A stretch of DNA of 64,000 nucleotides from Gonocerus acuteangulatus (lineage: Eukaryota; Arthropoda; Insecta; Hemiptera; Coreidae): positions 120,131,515 through 120,195,514 of the forward strand of contig OX328123.1 in NCBI GenBank assembly GCA_946811695.1. Direction: 5' to 3'. A program made the translations under genes and the position numbers. The stretch's first letter is position 1. Each line of letters starts with the position of its first letter. Positions 10,564-21,842 of the stretch are shown piece by piece. Under the pieces are notes generated by a model. That model was not told where the DNA came from. It did not search any database and saw only the letters and a list, made by a program, of their open reading frames with translations.

Positions 10564-11557
10564 TCTGGGGTTTAGGAAGGAAGTGTGCTATAAGGGTGGT
10601 CATCAGATTAATTAGAGGTGTAAGAAGGGTTTCGAGTTTATTTAGGAAAGAGGAGAAAAGGGTCATTGGATCTTGAGCCTGGTGCTGTGCGGTTTGCTTA
10701 GACGTGGCGGGAGTAGATGGGAAGGTAGGCAAGGTTTGGGGTTGCGGAGGAGTAGTAGAAGAGGTAGGAAGGGAAGATGGTTCTTGTGGTTTCTGAGCTG
10801 GTTTAGGGACAGGCGGCTTCTTTTTCTCGAGCGTACTTAGCAGGGAGGAGTAGGTGACGTTCGGCCGGTGATGGGACGATACTTGTGCTGCTGGAACGGG
10901 CTGTAGGCTGGGGAAGTGGGATGGTCCGCTGGGTGGTAATGATTTCTTGGCGTCTATTTGATGACTGAGCTGGGTTCTCTGCCGTTGCATTCTGATTGTT
11001 TTGAGTGCTTTATATACTTCACACCCTTTGTAGCTGGCAGTGTGATTTTCGCCGCAGTTCGCGCAGCTCGCAGGGGCTTCGATTGGCTTGTGGCAGTCCT
11101 TAGAGGGGTGTTCAGATCCGCATTTGACACATTTTGATTTGTGATGACAATATGTGCGGGTGTGATTGAACTCTTGGCAGTTTTGGCATTGTATGACATC
11201 GCCCCTGCGTCGCGGTTCTTCTACTTTTATTTTTGTGTACAGTAGGTATTGCTCGCGGAAAATTTCCTTGCTCTTTTCGTTTTTTTCCAGGTCGACGAAG
11301 AAGAGCGGCAATTGGGCCTTTGTGACTGGGTGCCGTACGTTATGGGCTCGTTTGACGGAGTAGCCTTTATTGGAGAGCTCACTAATGATGTCTTCGGGGG
11401 GCGTTGAGTGGTGGAGGTGTCGGATGACCACCCTGTAGGATTTGTCCTCGGGTAACTGGTAGCAGTGAAAATCTGCTTCCTTGCTTTCCAGGTGTCGTAT
11501 GATGCTTCTGTAGGAGTCACTGTTAGTAGGCTTTATGACGATGTCATTGAACCTTGC
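10547..11557 (-). CDS. LINE ORF1 (gag-like, three CCHC knuckles), 5'-truncated
   Basis: Nucleic-acid-binding protein of the retrotransposon particle. The frame is open to the edge of the element at 11558, giving 336 codons with no native start, so the N-terminus is missing. The visible part begins ARFNDIVIKPTNSDSYRSII, followed by a VVIRHLHH block typical of Jockey-type gag, about residues 43-50. Three zinc knuckles follow: C-X2-C-X4-H-X4-C (CQNCQEFNHTRTYC, about 124-137), C-X2-C-X3-H-X4-C and C-X2-C-X3-H-X6-C. The C-terminal third is rich in Pro, Ser, Thr and Gln. The end overlaps the ORF2 start by 17 bp. A GTG at 11431 is not a real start; it is simply an internal valine codon. Confidence 0.88.
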   Translation of the reverse strand, partial: ARFNDIVIKPTNSDSYRSIIRHLESKEADFHCYQLPEDKSYRVVIRHLHHSTPPEDIISELSNKGYSVKRAHNVRHPVTKAQLPLFFVDLEKNEKSKEIFREQYLLYTKIKVEEPRRRGDVIQCQNCQEFNHTRTYCHHKSKCVKCGSEHPSKDCHKPIEAPASCANCGENHTASYKGCEVYKALKTIRMQRQRTQLSHQIDAKKSLPPSGPSHFPSLQPVPAAQVSSHHRPNVTYSSLLSTLEKKKPPVPKPAQKPQEPSSLPTSSTTPPQPQTLPTFPSTPATSKQTAQHQAQDPMTLFSSFLNKLETLLTPLINLMTTLIAHFLPKPQNATLP

Positions 11558-11573
11558 CCTGAATATTTTGCTT

Positions 11574-11623
11574 AAATATGAAGATTTGTCTTCAGTGAAG
11601 TGCTTAGTTATGGAGACCCTGCG
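11574..11623 (-). repeat. Family A variant, 5' part (continuation of 7457-7646)
   Basis: Minus-strand sequence 'cgcagggtctccataactaa' then GCACTTCACTGAAG corresponds to the family A 5' end (CGCAGGAGCTGCATAACTAA then GCACTTTCC). The first few bases appear replaced by the adjoining SINE1. Confidence 0.55.
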
Positions 11624-11625
11624 AT

Positions 11626-11839
11626 GGAGACCCGATGGCCGTGAGGGTTAAGGCGTGAGCACTTAACACTCCGTGCCAAAGGTCGTGGGTTCGATTCCCA
11701 CTAGGGGTGGTGGCTTTTCTTTCGAAAAAAAGAAAAGGCATCACCCTTATCCTGGCTAGAAAAGGGTGGTAACCTATAGATAACCCGTTCTAAAATTCGT
11801 AGTTAATAATAAATGGACGTTAAAATTTAAATAAATAAA
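11626..11839 (+). repeat. SINE1, near full length
   Basis: tRNA-derived SINE: head with A-box region (tggccgtgagggttaaggcg), perfect B box (gggttcgattcccac), body (taggggtggtggcttttctt, then 'cctatagataacccgttcta'), and tail ATTTAAATAAATAAA. It matches the complete copy at 6566-6777. It is non-coding and would be transcribed by RNA polymerase III and moved by a LINE in trans. Confidence 0.85.
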
Positions 11840-13200
11840 GCTTCTGCGGGAGGGACTTAGGTCTTTATCCACTGGCTATCTTACCAGAGGGGTACTTGCA
11901 GAACATTTGGGTTAGTAAAAACCCTTCATACTATAGACAGAATTGGATTTGAGTTTCACAAAAGCTAGCCCAACATTACTTACCTTCGGCAATACTGAAG
12001 TTTACGGTCCTCCGAACCGATTATATCCACATTTTGCACTATAACGTATTTTGATGCACTAAACACGAATCTGCTAAAAAGAAAATTCGCTCTCAACTAG
12101 GAAAGACCTTATTAAGCACTAAAGTTCACTGTTATGGAGGTTACAAAAGCTGGTGTAAACAACGTATTTGAAAACTTGCGCATGCGCAGGCTAACATTGG
12201 GAGCATGTAACATTGGGAACCTCTCATGTGAAATCTTGACAAACTATTTATTAAAACACAATTTTAAATTTTGTGGGCATCCTTCAGTATTACCTTACCT
12301 TCAAATACGTGTTTACGGTAGGATGTATGCTTTTATGGTATATACATATATATATATATATATTCAGTTTGACGTAATTTCACTGGGGATAATTATTGTT
12401 GGTGATACGGTTTTCTCTAGCGGTCGCGTTTTGAACGTAATATTTCGCAGAAATCCCATTCTATTTCATTAGATAGTTGTCAATTTGCTTATAAATTTTA
12501 AACTTATTTAAATTGCCATTCGGTCATGGGGAGACCATATTTTTAGCCTTTCAAAAGTTAGTTAATATGCAGTATGTCAAAATGTGTTGAACTCAACTAC
12601 TGAACTTTAGACTTGGCCTATCCTGTCATCAGTTTTTAATGAATGAACCTAAGGCAGGTGCCACATATACGTTAGGTATAGGCATATAATCAACATCTGT
12701 AAAGCTGTGGTTAATCATTTACGTCAGTATAGTCTTGGAAATAGTCTGTTGATTTTGTAGAGTAAATATGAAATATAGAGCGCGCTTTTATATTTACACT
12801 GAATACATTGGAGGTATAAAAATCATGCCCCAATCCAATCGCGGAATGATGGGAGTTGAAAGGGTAAAAATCTATCAGGCCATTGTCGGTCGACACGGGC
12901 CTGTTGTTCATTTTAAGCACGTCTACAATTTCAATTAGTGCCTTCAAACTTAAATGGACTTTCCGACGTGACTGAACTATTGAAGCTTTTTGGAGGGGAG
13001 ATTGGTCCTACTTTGAGGAGAAGTCTCTTGAAGGAGTGGGGGGTTTGATGAACAGTAATTCTGATATCACATCATTCGTGCGGGGCTTTCTCATCGCAAA
13101 ATTAGAGGATGTCTCTCCGAAATGTTTTAAAAAAAAAATGTCACGTATTTCATGATTTTTTGACTGGTGATAAAAGGCGTTCTGCTCTGGACTTTTCTTC
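11840..13200. other. Unassigned AT-rich sequence
   Basis: Holds a short TA tract at 12338-12363. A 112-aa ORF that crosses it has no domain. No repeat family recognised. Confidence 0.4.
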
Positions 13201-13202
13201 TT

Positions 13203-13360
13203 TTAGCGAGTTCCCTCTCTTCTTAAATATGAAGGATGGGTGCGGAAGGAAATCCGTTTATGAGATTGACCTCATGACGCAATCCGGAAGTACCAAGAAG
13301 AAACTTACACCTTTCAGAACCAATAGATCGTGAAAATAATGATGGTTTAAATGTGTAAAC
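13203..13360 (-). repeat. Family B (Helitron-like) 3' fragment, degenerate
   Basis: Begins TTAGCGAG (decayed TTAGCGCGG terminus) and continues with 'tatgagattgacctcatgac', 'gcaatccggaagtacc', 'tttcagaacc' and 'tagatcgtgaaaataatg', in the same order as the 3' ends at 32369 and 43088. The terminal stem is mutated. Confidence 0.75.
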
Positions 13361-14165
13361 GTACACTGTGTCCCCAAAAATAAGGGATCGATACAACATA
13401 AAAACAAAAGCAAAATGTCATTTGGCATACATTTCGTTGTTGCTCTGTTTCCGAGGAAAACGCAAAGAACTGAAAACAAAATTATAAAAAGTCTTTCACA
13501 AGGCCTATATAAAAATCTGTAAAAGCATATGCTATTCCCCCACCTTTTTCCACTACCACTCCCACCTCCTTAAACCCTCCCCTAAAATATTGGAGTGAGA
13601 ATGCATCTGATTTTGGATTTTTATTGAACATACCAAGACGGATTAGTGAAGTATCTCAGACAAGTTTTAAAACGCCAAGCTGATTACGCTACATGGTCTA
13701 CGGTTTCTGTAACGGTAATCACTCGCGGGACTGGTCGGGGACCACCAGTTGAGGATCCCTAACCGACGAGTGCCTCACAGAAGCGTTTTTGAGGCTTCGT
13801 GAAAGAGGATAATTTTCCCTGTACAGCAGTTCAATGATCAGCGTCAATTTTCAGTAAATGTTTGGCTTGGAGTGTGAAATAATAGGTCCCCATTTTTCGC
13901 CCTCTTGACAAGCACTTTTACGTTTTCTCTAATGTAAAATCATCTTCAAACAGAATATACAGTAGCTTTTCATTAGCTTTACGATACTCAATAACACCGT
14001 TAACATTGTTAGAAACCAGCCAGAATTAACATTTTAATTAGTAAGCCATTCAATTACTTAACTACCAATGGAAAATTCTATTGTTTCATGTCAATAAAGG
14101 TTTATTAATTTACTCCCCTTACAATAGGCCTGTTAATTGGTTCAAGCATAAATGAAACAATAAAG
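13361..14165. other. Unassigned sequence
   Basis: No gene or repeat recognised. A C-rich stretch occurs near 13540-13590. Confidence 0.4.
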
Positions 14166-14764
14166 TACGTCACGCAGGAGCTGCATAACTAAGCACTTTC
14201 CTCAGAATTGGGTAGTGGCGAGTGCTTTCCTGAATAATTTGCTTAAAATAACCTAGTTAGATAAATAAAATGAAAACATAAATAGTTCTGCTCTTTTAAA
14301 TTTATTATGAGCACATGTTTCAATAATTAATTGTGCAATTAATTTCCTTCCAGAGTTTTGTGTATGTGGGGTACTACACTAAGTTATAAATACACAACGC
14401 TTCACATTTTCGTCTACTGATCTTAATGAATAAAATATAATAAAAATTACGACTGGTATTGGCAAATAACTACTTTAGCTCCAGGGTAAACCCCTCCCCC
14501 CTCTTAATGAACCAATTTAGTTAATTTATACAACACATTATTCTCTTCAATTGGCCACAACAAATACCGAGTTTCGTTGAAATATAACAAAAATTACGAC
14601 TGTTATTGGCAAATAACTACTTTGGCTCCGGAGTAAACCCCCCCTCCGGATGGACCGATTTTGTTGGTTAACGAACTCGATCAATCGTTTGTTGGGGGAA
14701 TACTATATACCAAGTTTCGTAGCGAAAAAAAACAAAAACTTTGGCCTGTATCGTGTTAACGGAC

Positions 14765-14863
<99 letters not shown>

Positions 14864-14979
14864 AACTGGGGTCATTTTTGGTGTCTACTAGGTAGGATCG
14901 ATAAAGATTCGAAGAAATTTTTCAAAAATTCCGTCATGAGTGAACCTCAATAGCTACTTTCCTTGGGGGAAAGTGCTAA
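14166..14979 (+). mobile_element. Family A Helitron-like non-autonomous element, complete
   Basis: The 5' end TACGTCACGCAGGAGCTGC (T-C to T-A change at base 2) carries a GCAG-GAG-CTGC hairpin, followed by CTAAGCACTTTCC at +25. Then come about three degenerate ~147-bp units ('gtttcgttgaaatataacaa'), the (TA)n tract, and the 3' block 'ccgtcatgagtgaacctcaa'. It ends in a stem-loop (ACTTTCC-loop-GGAAAGT) and GCTAA. AGCACTTTCC near the 5' end is the inverse complement of GGAAAGTGCT at the 3' end. No ORF. The architecture matches Helentron-associated (HINE/DINE-like) elements; no Rep/helicase partner is in the window. Confidence 0.75.
14769..14860. repeat. (TA)n microsatellite inside family A element
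   Basis: Uninterrupted TA except for one GC step at 14811. Located at the same internal point as in the other family A copies (34573, 35085). Confidence 0.97.
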
Positions 14980-15450
14980 AATGGAATGAAACAAAAATAA
15001 ATAAAATATTAATTTACACAACAAACATTAATATTAATTTAAAAAACAATGAACTCAAAAATACTGAGCAGTGTGTTCAATTAAGTAATAACAATTCAAG
15101 GTAAATAATATTTATTCGGAGCGGAAATAAAGGCAATGAAGAAAATTAAAAAAAAAATCAAGATAAAACAAAATACAGTCACTAATATTTTTGTGGAGGT
15201 CTTCTTCCCGTGTTTTTATATTTTTATTTATGCTTTATTTTTCAATATGTTATAGAGTTTTAGTCATTTTGTTCGACACATTTTCAACTTATGTTCTTTC
15301 CATTTATAATAACAGAGTTCCTACTTATTATTTATGTTTTTCTTTTTAATATTTTATAATTTTTTAGGCATTATATATAAATAGTTAAATATATATGTAT
15401 GTACATATTTTAAAACACGAAAATCCGTTCCCTATATATAATCATCAGAG

Positions 15451-15513
<63 letters not shown>

Positions 15514-15840
15514 CATAATCTTGTAAAAGCCAATAATTATTTGCAATTGAATCTGACCAGGAGCCTTCCTCTTAAATAAGCATCATAGTATTCAACTTGG
15601 GAGGTGGTAAAAGTTATGATTTTGATAAAGTCGACTAATTAAATTTTGCTGATTAGTTTTGTGACCTCCACAAAATCTTGTTCCTTGTTTGGTGTTATCG
15701 GCGAATATTTCATCTGCATAGTCTGATAGCTGATGTTGTGGAGATTGCCAAGGATTCTCCTGTGGGAGATGGCGGTTTGAGTTTCACCTGCAGCAGGTCG
15801 AGTTTTTGATCCTTTACCAAAGACCGCTGAAAGAATTCCC
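14980..15840. other. Unassigned AT-rich sequence with a (TA)n tract
   Basis: The (TA)n tract lies at 15454-15511. Otherwise there are A- and T-rich runs and no recognised gene. Confidence 0.45.
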
Positions 15841-15849
15841 TTCTTCACC

Positions 15850-15917
15850 ATGGATGTTCTGGGTGGCAACCTATAGATAGCTCGGCGATAATGGCCTTCC
15901 TATAGAAGCCCCGTAAA
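15850..15917 (+). repeat. SINE2-like tail fragment
   Basis: Contains 'cctatagatagctcggcgat', 'aatggcct' and a terminal GCCCCGTAAAAA, resembling the tails at 20838-20866 and 48085-48178. The head is not recognisable. Confidence 0.45.
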
Positions 15918-17568
15918 AACGTTCAACGGGCCCATGATGAGAGAATTGAATCTGAAGCAGGCGGGCATCTCCCACGTTAGTAATGGTTGTTTACTAGACT
16001 ATGGGGAAACTCTCAAAACATTATGAGTGTCGGAATTATTTTGTTTAGTTTAAACTTTTTGTAAATATCTTCATTGCTTTTTATTTTCGTTTAGAACAAA
16101 TCGCACTAGTATTTCTAAAGTGACACAACTCAAAATAAAACTCTACTGAAAATCTGGCACTCTTGCCTACTTAGGGGGCATATCATTAAGACAAGAAGGG
16201 TGACAAAAGTGCCCTCTGGTGTACAAGCTCTAAAGCTAGGTCCATACAGTTTTGAATATTGATAAAGAGATATTTACCATGTATTTCATAGTCATAACTA
16301 AAAAAAAAAACACCAATTTTTGAGGTGTGTCGCTTTATAAATACTAGTGCGAAATATTACTTGATAACTTCATTGTGAAAAACTACTTTTCTTAAAAATG
16401 TGCTTGATGGAGTTTTTTATTTATTCATTTCATGTTTTAATAACAAAATAATTCATCGCAGTACTAGAAGTCAATAAATACATATATAATGTAATACCGG
16501 CCACATATTAACCCCAACTGTGTTTTAGGCATGCACTTCACAAAACTATGTAGGCAAAGGCTCCAGAAAATTGTCAACGTTTTTATTTTCAGAATAACAA
16601 GTAAGCTGCTTGTAAATAAACCTGAGAATTTACAAACAGGTATGTTGTATTAGAAGGAAGGTAATTGGACTGAATTGCAGACAATGTCGGGTGTCCCATT
16701 TCGCTTACCTTAAAATAATTGCTAAAAGTTGTTAGCTCTGAGAGTAATTTAAAGCAGACGGCCCTAATTTAGTGCTATCTCCCTGCTAAGTCTCAGCATT
16801 ACAACACAAAGTTCAAAGCATCCTTTGGATTGGCTTTTAGTCCCAAAGGATGAAGTTCATACTAGAATGTTATAAAAACGATACAGTAATGCTTGTAGCT
16901 TGAAATTACTACTTTCATTTAGTGAAATTACTAAATGATTGCAGTCGTAACAAGTTGAAAGATCACTCCTCCAAAATACTTCGAATATTATCATCCATTC
17001 TATCTAAATGCATTTAGATGGTATTTGTTTCAATTAATGGTTCAAACTTCATTAAATGTACATAAAAAAAAACAAAAAAACAACATATTCGTTTGAAACA
17101 CATTTCATATGTTCAACATATTTGTTTGAAAATATTTTACTGGTTAGCCATACGATTCTTGATTGATATATACATAGTTAATCAAATTCTACAACTTTTG
17201 TTGTTCCTTTTTTTTTGGGGGGGGGAGGATCAAACAATAACCATTTTCAGTTTGGTTCTTCGGCAAACATTTTTTAACTATTATATCGTCGATACAAATG
17301 CAAAGTAACGAATGTGAAAAATACATCTTTGATTGTCAATCTTTACTAATTTCTGCTGGACTTATGTACGGCAAATTCTTTAATCTTACTTCACTCTATT
17401 AAAGGGTAAGTATTCCACTATCAAAAGGTCAAATCTGCCGAATATTTGACTGTCCAAAAAAAAGTTATGAATAAATGCTTTTCCACTCTGAAAAGTGGTG
17501 ATTTTCACATTCGATACTTTGCTTTTGTAGCGACGATATATCGAAATCGTTTTACAACAAATTATTTA

Positions 17569-17571
<3 letters not shown>
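15918..17571. other. Unassigned AT-rich sequence
   Basis: No gene or repeat recognised; a G run occurs at 17216-17226. Confidence 0.4.

Positions 17572-17625
<54 letters not shown>
17572..17625. repeat. (TA)n microsatellite
   Basis: Left flank of the first long foldback element. Confidence 0.97.
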
Positions 17626-17628
<3 letters not shown>

Positions 17629-19340
17629 GGTGTCCCGTAAATGTCTAGTCATATTGTGGGAGGTGATAGAGGACCCTTAGGGGAACAAAAAATATTGTGT
17701 GACGATTTTCCGAATTCTCTCACGTAAGGGAGAAAACGTAATTTTATTGTTTTTTCGAGACAAGCGTGGTTTTTAGAAGAATAATCGTCGTAGCTCCGTT
17801 CCAGGTGGTTCTACTAGAAAGAAAGTGAAATCAATCGAAAGCTGATTAAATTTACTATAAGACTAGTTGATATTAACCGTAAAAATGAATGAATTTAAGT
17901 ATGTCAATATTACCAAAAGAAAGCTTTTCTAAATTTCCTACTTTTTCTTGATATTTTTTTCCAGCGTTACTCTTCAATGGGCAGGACCTGCGATTTCCGG
18001 GTTTCAGGAAAACTTCTTCATTTAACCAGCTTCCATTCATGTATCACAACCCTGTGTTATTGAAGTATTTGAACGGTTTAAGAGCAAAAGTTATAAAAAA
18101 AAACATGGATCTGTGAAAAGAAAATTATATTTTTTTCTTCAGTTTATTCAAAAATCTGAAGAGAAATATTTATTTTTATAAATGTTTACATAAATATTAA
18201 GTAAATATTTACTTAAAACAATAAAAAAAATTACTTCCACGAATATAAAAAAAAATCCTAAAACAGTAAATGAATAAAATACACATTTATTTTGAATTTA
18301 TTAATTCAGGGAACTAATACTGGGTCCAGGAGGCGGTCAATAAGGAACCCCAACCAGACATTAACCTCGAAAATTATTATTTTTACCTATATCACGCATT
18401 TGAACACATTTTTATAGGACTATGTACATCTTATTTATGAGGGATAGAATTTTTAAGTACCACAACAAAAACGCATGGGCTCACGAGAATCCCAGGAGTT
18501 TCACAAGCATAGCCATCAGTATCAATTCAAGGTAAAGCATTTGTTTTCTAAATAAATACCTGTAAGAATATGTTCAAATGCTTGATCTAGGTAAAAATAG
18601 TAATTTTTTAGCTTAATGTATGGTTGGGGTTCATTAATGGCCACCTCCTGGACCCATTATTAGTTACTGTAATTAACAAATTGTGTATTTTATTCATTTA
18701 CTGTTTTAGAATTTTTTTTTTATGTTCGTGGAAGTAATTTTTTTTATTGTTTTAAGTAAATATTTACTTAATATTTATGTAAACATTTATAAAAATAAAT
18801 ATTTCTCTTCAGATTTTTGAATAAACTGAAGAAAAAAATATAATTTTCTTTTCACAGATCCATGTTTTTTTTTTAACTTTTGTTCTTAAACCGTTCAAAT
18901 ACTTCAATAACACAGGGTTGTGATACATGAATGGAAAGCTGGTTAAATGAAGAAGTTTTCCTAAAACCCAGAAACCTCAGGTCCTGCCCATTGAAGAGTA
19001 ATGCTGGTAAGAAATATCAAGAAAAAGTCAGGAAATTTAGAATAGCTTTCTTTTGGTAAGATATAAATACATACATTCATTTATTTTTACGTTTACTCCC
19101 AACTAGTCTTATAGTAAATTTATTCAGCTTTCGATTGGTTTCACTCCCTTTCTAGTAGTACTATCTGGGACGGAGCTACAAAGATTATTCTCTTAAAAAC
19201 CACGTTTGTCTCGAAAAAACGACAAAACGACGTTTTCTCCCTTATGGACGAGAATTCGGGAAATCGTCATAGAACATTTTTTGTTCCCTTAAGGGTCCTC
19301 TATCACCCCTTACAATATGACTAGACATTTACGGGACACC

Positions 19341-19343
<3 letters not shown>
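17626..19343. mobile_element. Long foldback element 1 (1.7 kb), inserted in (TA)n
   Basis: The ends are inverse repeats starting CAGGGTGTCCCGTAAATG. The complementarity runs inward almost continuously for about 790 bp per arm (for example 'tatcaccgaa'-type matches at 17660/19300, 'atgtatcacaaccctgtg' at 18039/18912, and 'tgggtccaggaggc' at 18319/18642), leaving a loop of roughly 150 bp near 18410-18560. Both ends abut TA repeats, consistent with a TA target duplication. The arms differ at scattered positions, so this is not an assembly fold. There is no transposase ORF. The CAGGGTGTCCC end resembles many Tc1/mariner-type ends, but the superfamily is an inference. Confidence 0.8.

Positions 19344-19397
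<54 letters not shown>
19344..19397. repeat. (TA)n microsatellite shared by two foldback elements
   Basis: Separates foldback 1 from foldback 2. Each element ends exactly at the TA tract. Confidence 0.97.
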
Positions 19398-19400
<3 letters not shown>

Positions 19401-20099
19401 GGTGTTCAAAACTCGATTGACACCCCCCTTTTTCCCCACAATTTTTGAAATTTAAAAACGAAACTTGGTACATCTTAACGTGGTCAAATGTACTTTCATT
19501 GGACCTAATGCACGACCCCTCAACTTTCTCCAGTTCTTCTCCAGAGACTCTAACTCTGGAATCTCCAATAGAAAGGGGTTATTTTTATGAAGGATTATTG
19601 TAGAGAATTGAATTTTATACCGATTTTATATCGGTCATTTTTTCGCTAAAGCGCACCAATGAGTAACAAATTGCGAAAAACCGATAAAACCCTGGTCTTT
19701 CGTTACTTTTCGGCCAATCACGTCGAAATTATGCCCGTAATGAAAAAAGTAGTTGATATGAACGTTGTAGAGGAGTAAATTTACTTTCCAAAAAGAACCT
19801 TTAAATGCCTGAAATCCTAATAGCAATGGAGCAAAACACACATTTGTTTTTGAAGTTTCCAGAAAAGTGTATTATCAATTGTGATCTACGCTTCAGTAAA
19901 ACTTAATAAACATTTCCTAAACTATTTTTGCTCCACCTAGTTTTGGATTTAAGAACATTTGAAGAGAAAATCAAATTCAATTACTTTATAAAGGCATTAA
20001 TATAACAATTTTAAAGCAATAGAACTCACCTAATGATTAGAATTTAGTAGTAATGATTTTTGTGTTGGATGATTTTTTTTCTTTTTTGTTTTGTTTTTT

Positions 20100-20195
20100 T
20101 ACGGCACCTTGACATCTAGGCCATTATTGCCGACATCCAGGGTGTAGCGAGGAATTTTCCCAACGAGCCATAAGATAAGAAAATTCCTGGCGCCG
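20100..20195 (-). repeat. SINE2 body, left arm copy
   Basis: Reverse complement of SINE2 body and tail: 'ttacggcacc', 'aggccattattgccgacatc', 'gcgaggaattttcccaacga'. It stops at CCTGG just before CGCCG|CACGGTG. Confidence 0.75.
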
Positions 20196-20755
20196 CACGG
20201 TGGGGACAAAAAAGACTACAGTCTCCAAATCTTAACCGATTTCAATGATTTTTTATTTAAATGAAAGCTAAAAAAAAGTCAGTTTTTTGTTTCTCCTGTT
20301 TATTAAATTACGTGTAAATAATTCGCAAACTTTTATAATCAAACATAAAATAATATTTTATTTTTCTTGTAACTTAATATTAGGAAAAAATCAAAATTTA
20401 TTATCAACTCATTCAAAAATCATATTATTTCAATAATTCTCTTTGTTGAATTATGATAGATTTGCGTTTTAAAGACGTCAGTCTGATTTTTTCCAAGTCT
20501 AATCAGGGTTTGAATGTTTAATTTAAACGATATCAGTGCTGATATTAAGTTAGATGAAAAATAAAATATTATTTTATTTTTGATTGTAAAAGTTTGTGAA
20601 TTATTTACACGTAATTTAATAAACAGTCGAAACAAAAAACAAAAATCTGGTCTGGAAAGGCTGTTCTAAATTTTATTAGCTTTTATTTAAAAAAAAAATC
20701 ATTGAAATGGGCTATAGCCTTTTTGAAACTCGAAAAGTAGGTTGACCCCACTGTG
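20196..20755. mobile_element. Candidate Transib-like non-autonomous element
   Basis: Ends are CACGGTGGGG on the left and CCCCACTGTG on the right (inverse CACAGTGGGG). On the right end the heptamer CACAGTG is followed 22 bp inside by TCAAAAAGG. The interior is a foldback with mirrored blocks such as ATCAGTGCTGATATTAAG. The flanks are CGCCG on the left and CGGCG on the right, mirrored rather than direct. The heptamer and CG-rich flank are the Transib hallmarks and resemble RAG signals. No transposase is present, so the assignment is an inference. Confidence 0.5.
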
Positions 20756-20760
20756 CGGCG

Positions 20761-20866
20761 GCAGGAATTTTCTTATCTTATGGCTCGTTGGGCAAATTCC
20801 TCGCTGCACCCTGGATGTCGGCAATAATGGCCTAGATGTCAAGACGCCGTAAAAAAACAGAACAAA
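20761..20866 (+). repeat. SINE2 body, right arm copy
   Basis: Mirror copy of 20100-20195: 'gcaggaattttcttatctta', 'gtcggcaataatggcctaga', tail CGCCGTAAAAAAA. Confidence 0.75.
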
Positions 20867-21513
20867 AAAGAAAAAAAATCGTTAGGTGAGTTCTATTGCT
20901 TCAAATTTATTATTTTAATGCCTTTATAAAGTAATTGAATTTGATTTTTTTTTTCAAATGTTCTTAAATCCAAAACTAGGTGGAGGAAAAATAGTTTAGG
21001 AAATGTTTATTAAGTTTTACTGAAGCGTGGATCACATTGATAATACACTTTTCTAAAAACTTCAAAAACAAATGTGTGTTTTGCTCCATTCCTATTAGGG
21101 TTTTAGGCATTTAAAGGTACTTTTTGGAAAGTAAATTCAATCCTCTACAACGTTCATATCAATTACTTTTTTTTTATTACGGGCAAAATTTCGACGTTAT
21201 TGGCCAAAAAGTAACGAAAAACAAGGGTTTTATCGGTTTTTCGCAATTTGTTACTCATTGGTGCACTTTAGCGAAAAAATGACCGATATAAAATCGGTAT
21301 AAAATTCAATTCTCTACAATAATCCATCATAAAATAACCCCTTTCCATTGGAGATTCCAGAGTTAGGGTCTCTGGAGAAGAACTGGAGAAAGTTGAGGGG
21401 TCGTTCATTAGGTCCAATGAAAGTACATTTGACAGGTTAAGACGCACCAAGTTTCGTTTTTAAATTTCAAAAATTGTGGGAAAAAAGGGGGGTGTCGAGT
21501 TTTGAACACCCTT

Positions 21514-21514
21514 T

Positions 21515-21588
<74 letters not shown>
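21514..21588. repeat. (TA)n microsatellite
   Basis: Right flank of foldback element 2, starting TATACATATA. Confidence 0.97.
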
Positions 21589-21590
<2 letters not shown>

Positions 21591-21784
21591 TCTCACTTCT
21601 ACCTCAAGCAGTGCAGAACAGGGGAGCTGTATTTGACTCCCCTGTTATTATTCTAAGATCTTCTATTTTTACATAGGACGCTCTTATTATACGTCAAGAT
21701 CAACAGTCGAAAACGTAAAGTTTTTGTGTTTACTAAGATGTCTAGTACGACGCAAAACTCTGGAAAGAAATTCATTTAAAAAAG

Positions 21785-21842
21785 GAGGCCCGTTGGGGGT
21801 TCGATCCCCACAGGGGTGGTGGATTTTCTTTCGAAAAATGAG
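21785..21842 (+). repeat. SINE1 fragment around the B box
   Basis: Contains GGGGGTTCGATCCCCAC then 'aggggtggtggattttcttt', the SINE1 B-box and proximal body. Head and tail are absent. Confidence 0.65.

Larger units (their letters stand above)
7647..11558 (-). mobile_element. Jockey-like non-LTR retrotransposon, 5'-truncated
   Basis: A 3.9-kb LINE on the minus strand. Its 3' end is a 26-nt oligo(A) tail (poly-T at 7647-7672). The 15-bp sequence CTGAATATTTTGCTT directly abuts both ends (7632-7646 and 11559-11573), which is a perfect target-site duplication. Inside are a gag-like ORF1, open to the very 5' edge and so truncated, and a complete ORF2 with AP endonuclease and reverse transcriptase but no RNase H. 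This layout, with oligo(A) and CCHC knuckles in ORF1, is that of the Jockey clade. The intact ORF2 and perfect duplication point to a recent insertion. A second, very short copy lies at 63576-63929. Confidence 0.92.
19398..21513. mobile_element. Long foldback element 2 (2.1 kb), inserted in (TA)n
   Basis: The ends are CAGGGTGTTCAAAACTCGA and its inverse complement (right end decayed to CTTTA). Inverse-complementary arms of roughly 1 kb run from both ends and include, in mirror image, a SINE2 body (20100-20195 and 20761-20866) and the ends of a CACAGTG-type element (20196-20755). Landmark pairs include 'ttcattggacctaatg' (19496) with 21407 and 'tagagaattgaattttatac' (19601) with 21300. There are no coding ORFs. 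The mirrored insertions imply the palindrome formed by inverted duplication after those insertions. Confidence 0.8.

Noticed and set aside
11227..11520. Alternative 97-aa minus-strand ORF
   Set aside because: Out of frame with the zinc-knuckle gag ORF, which is open across the same DNA.
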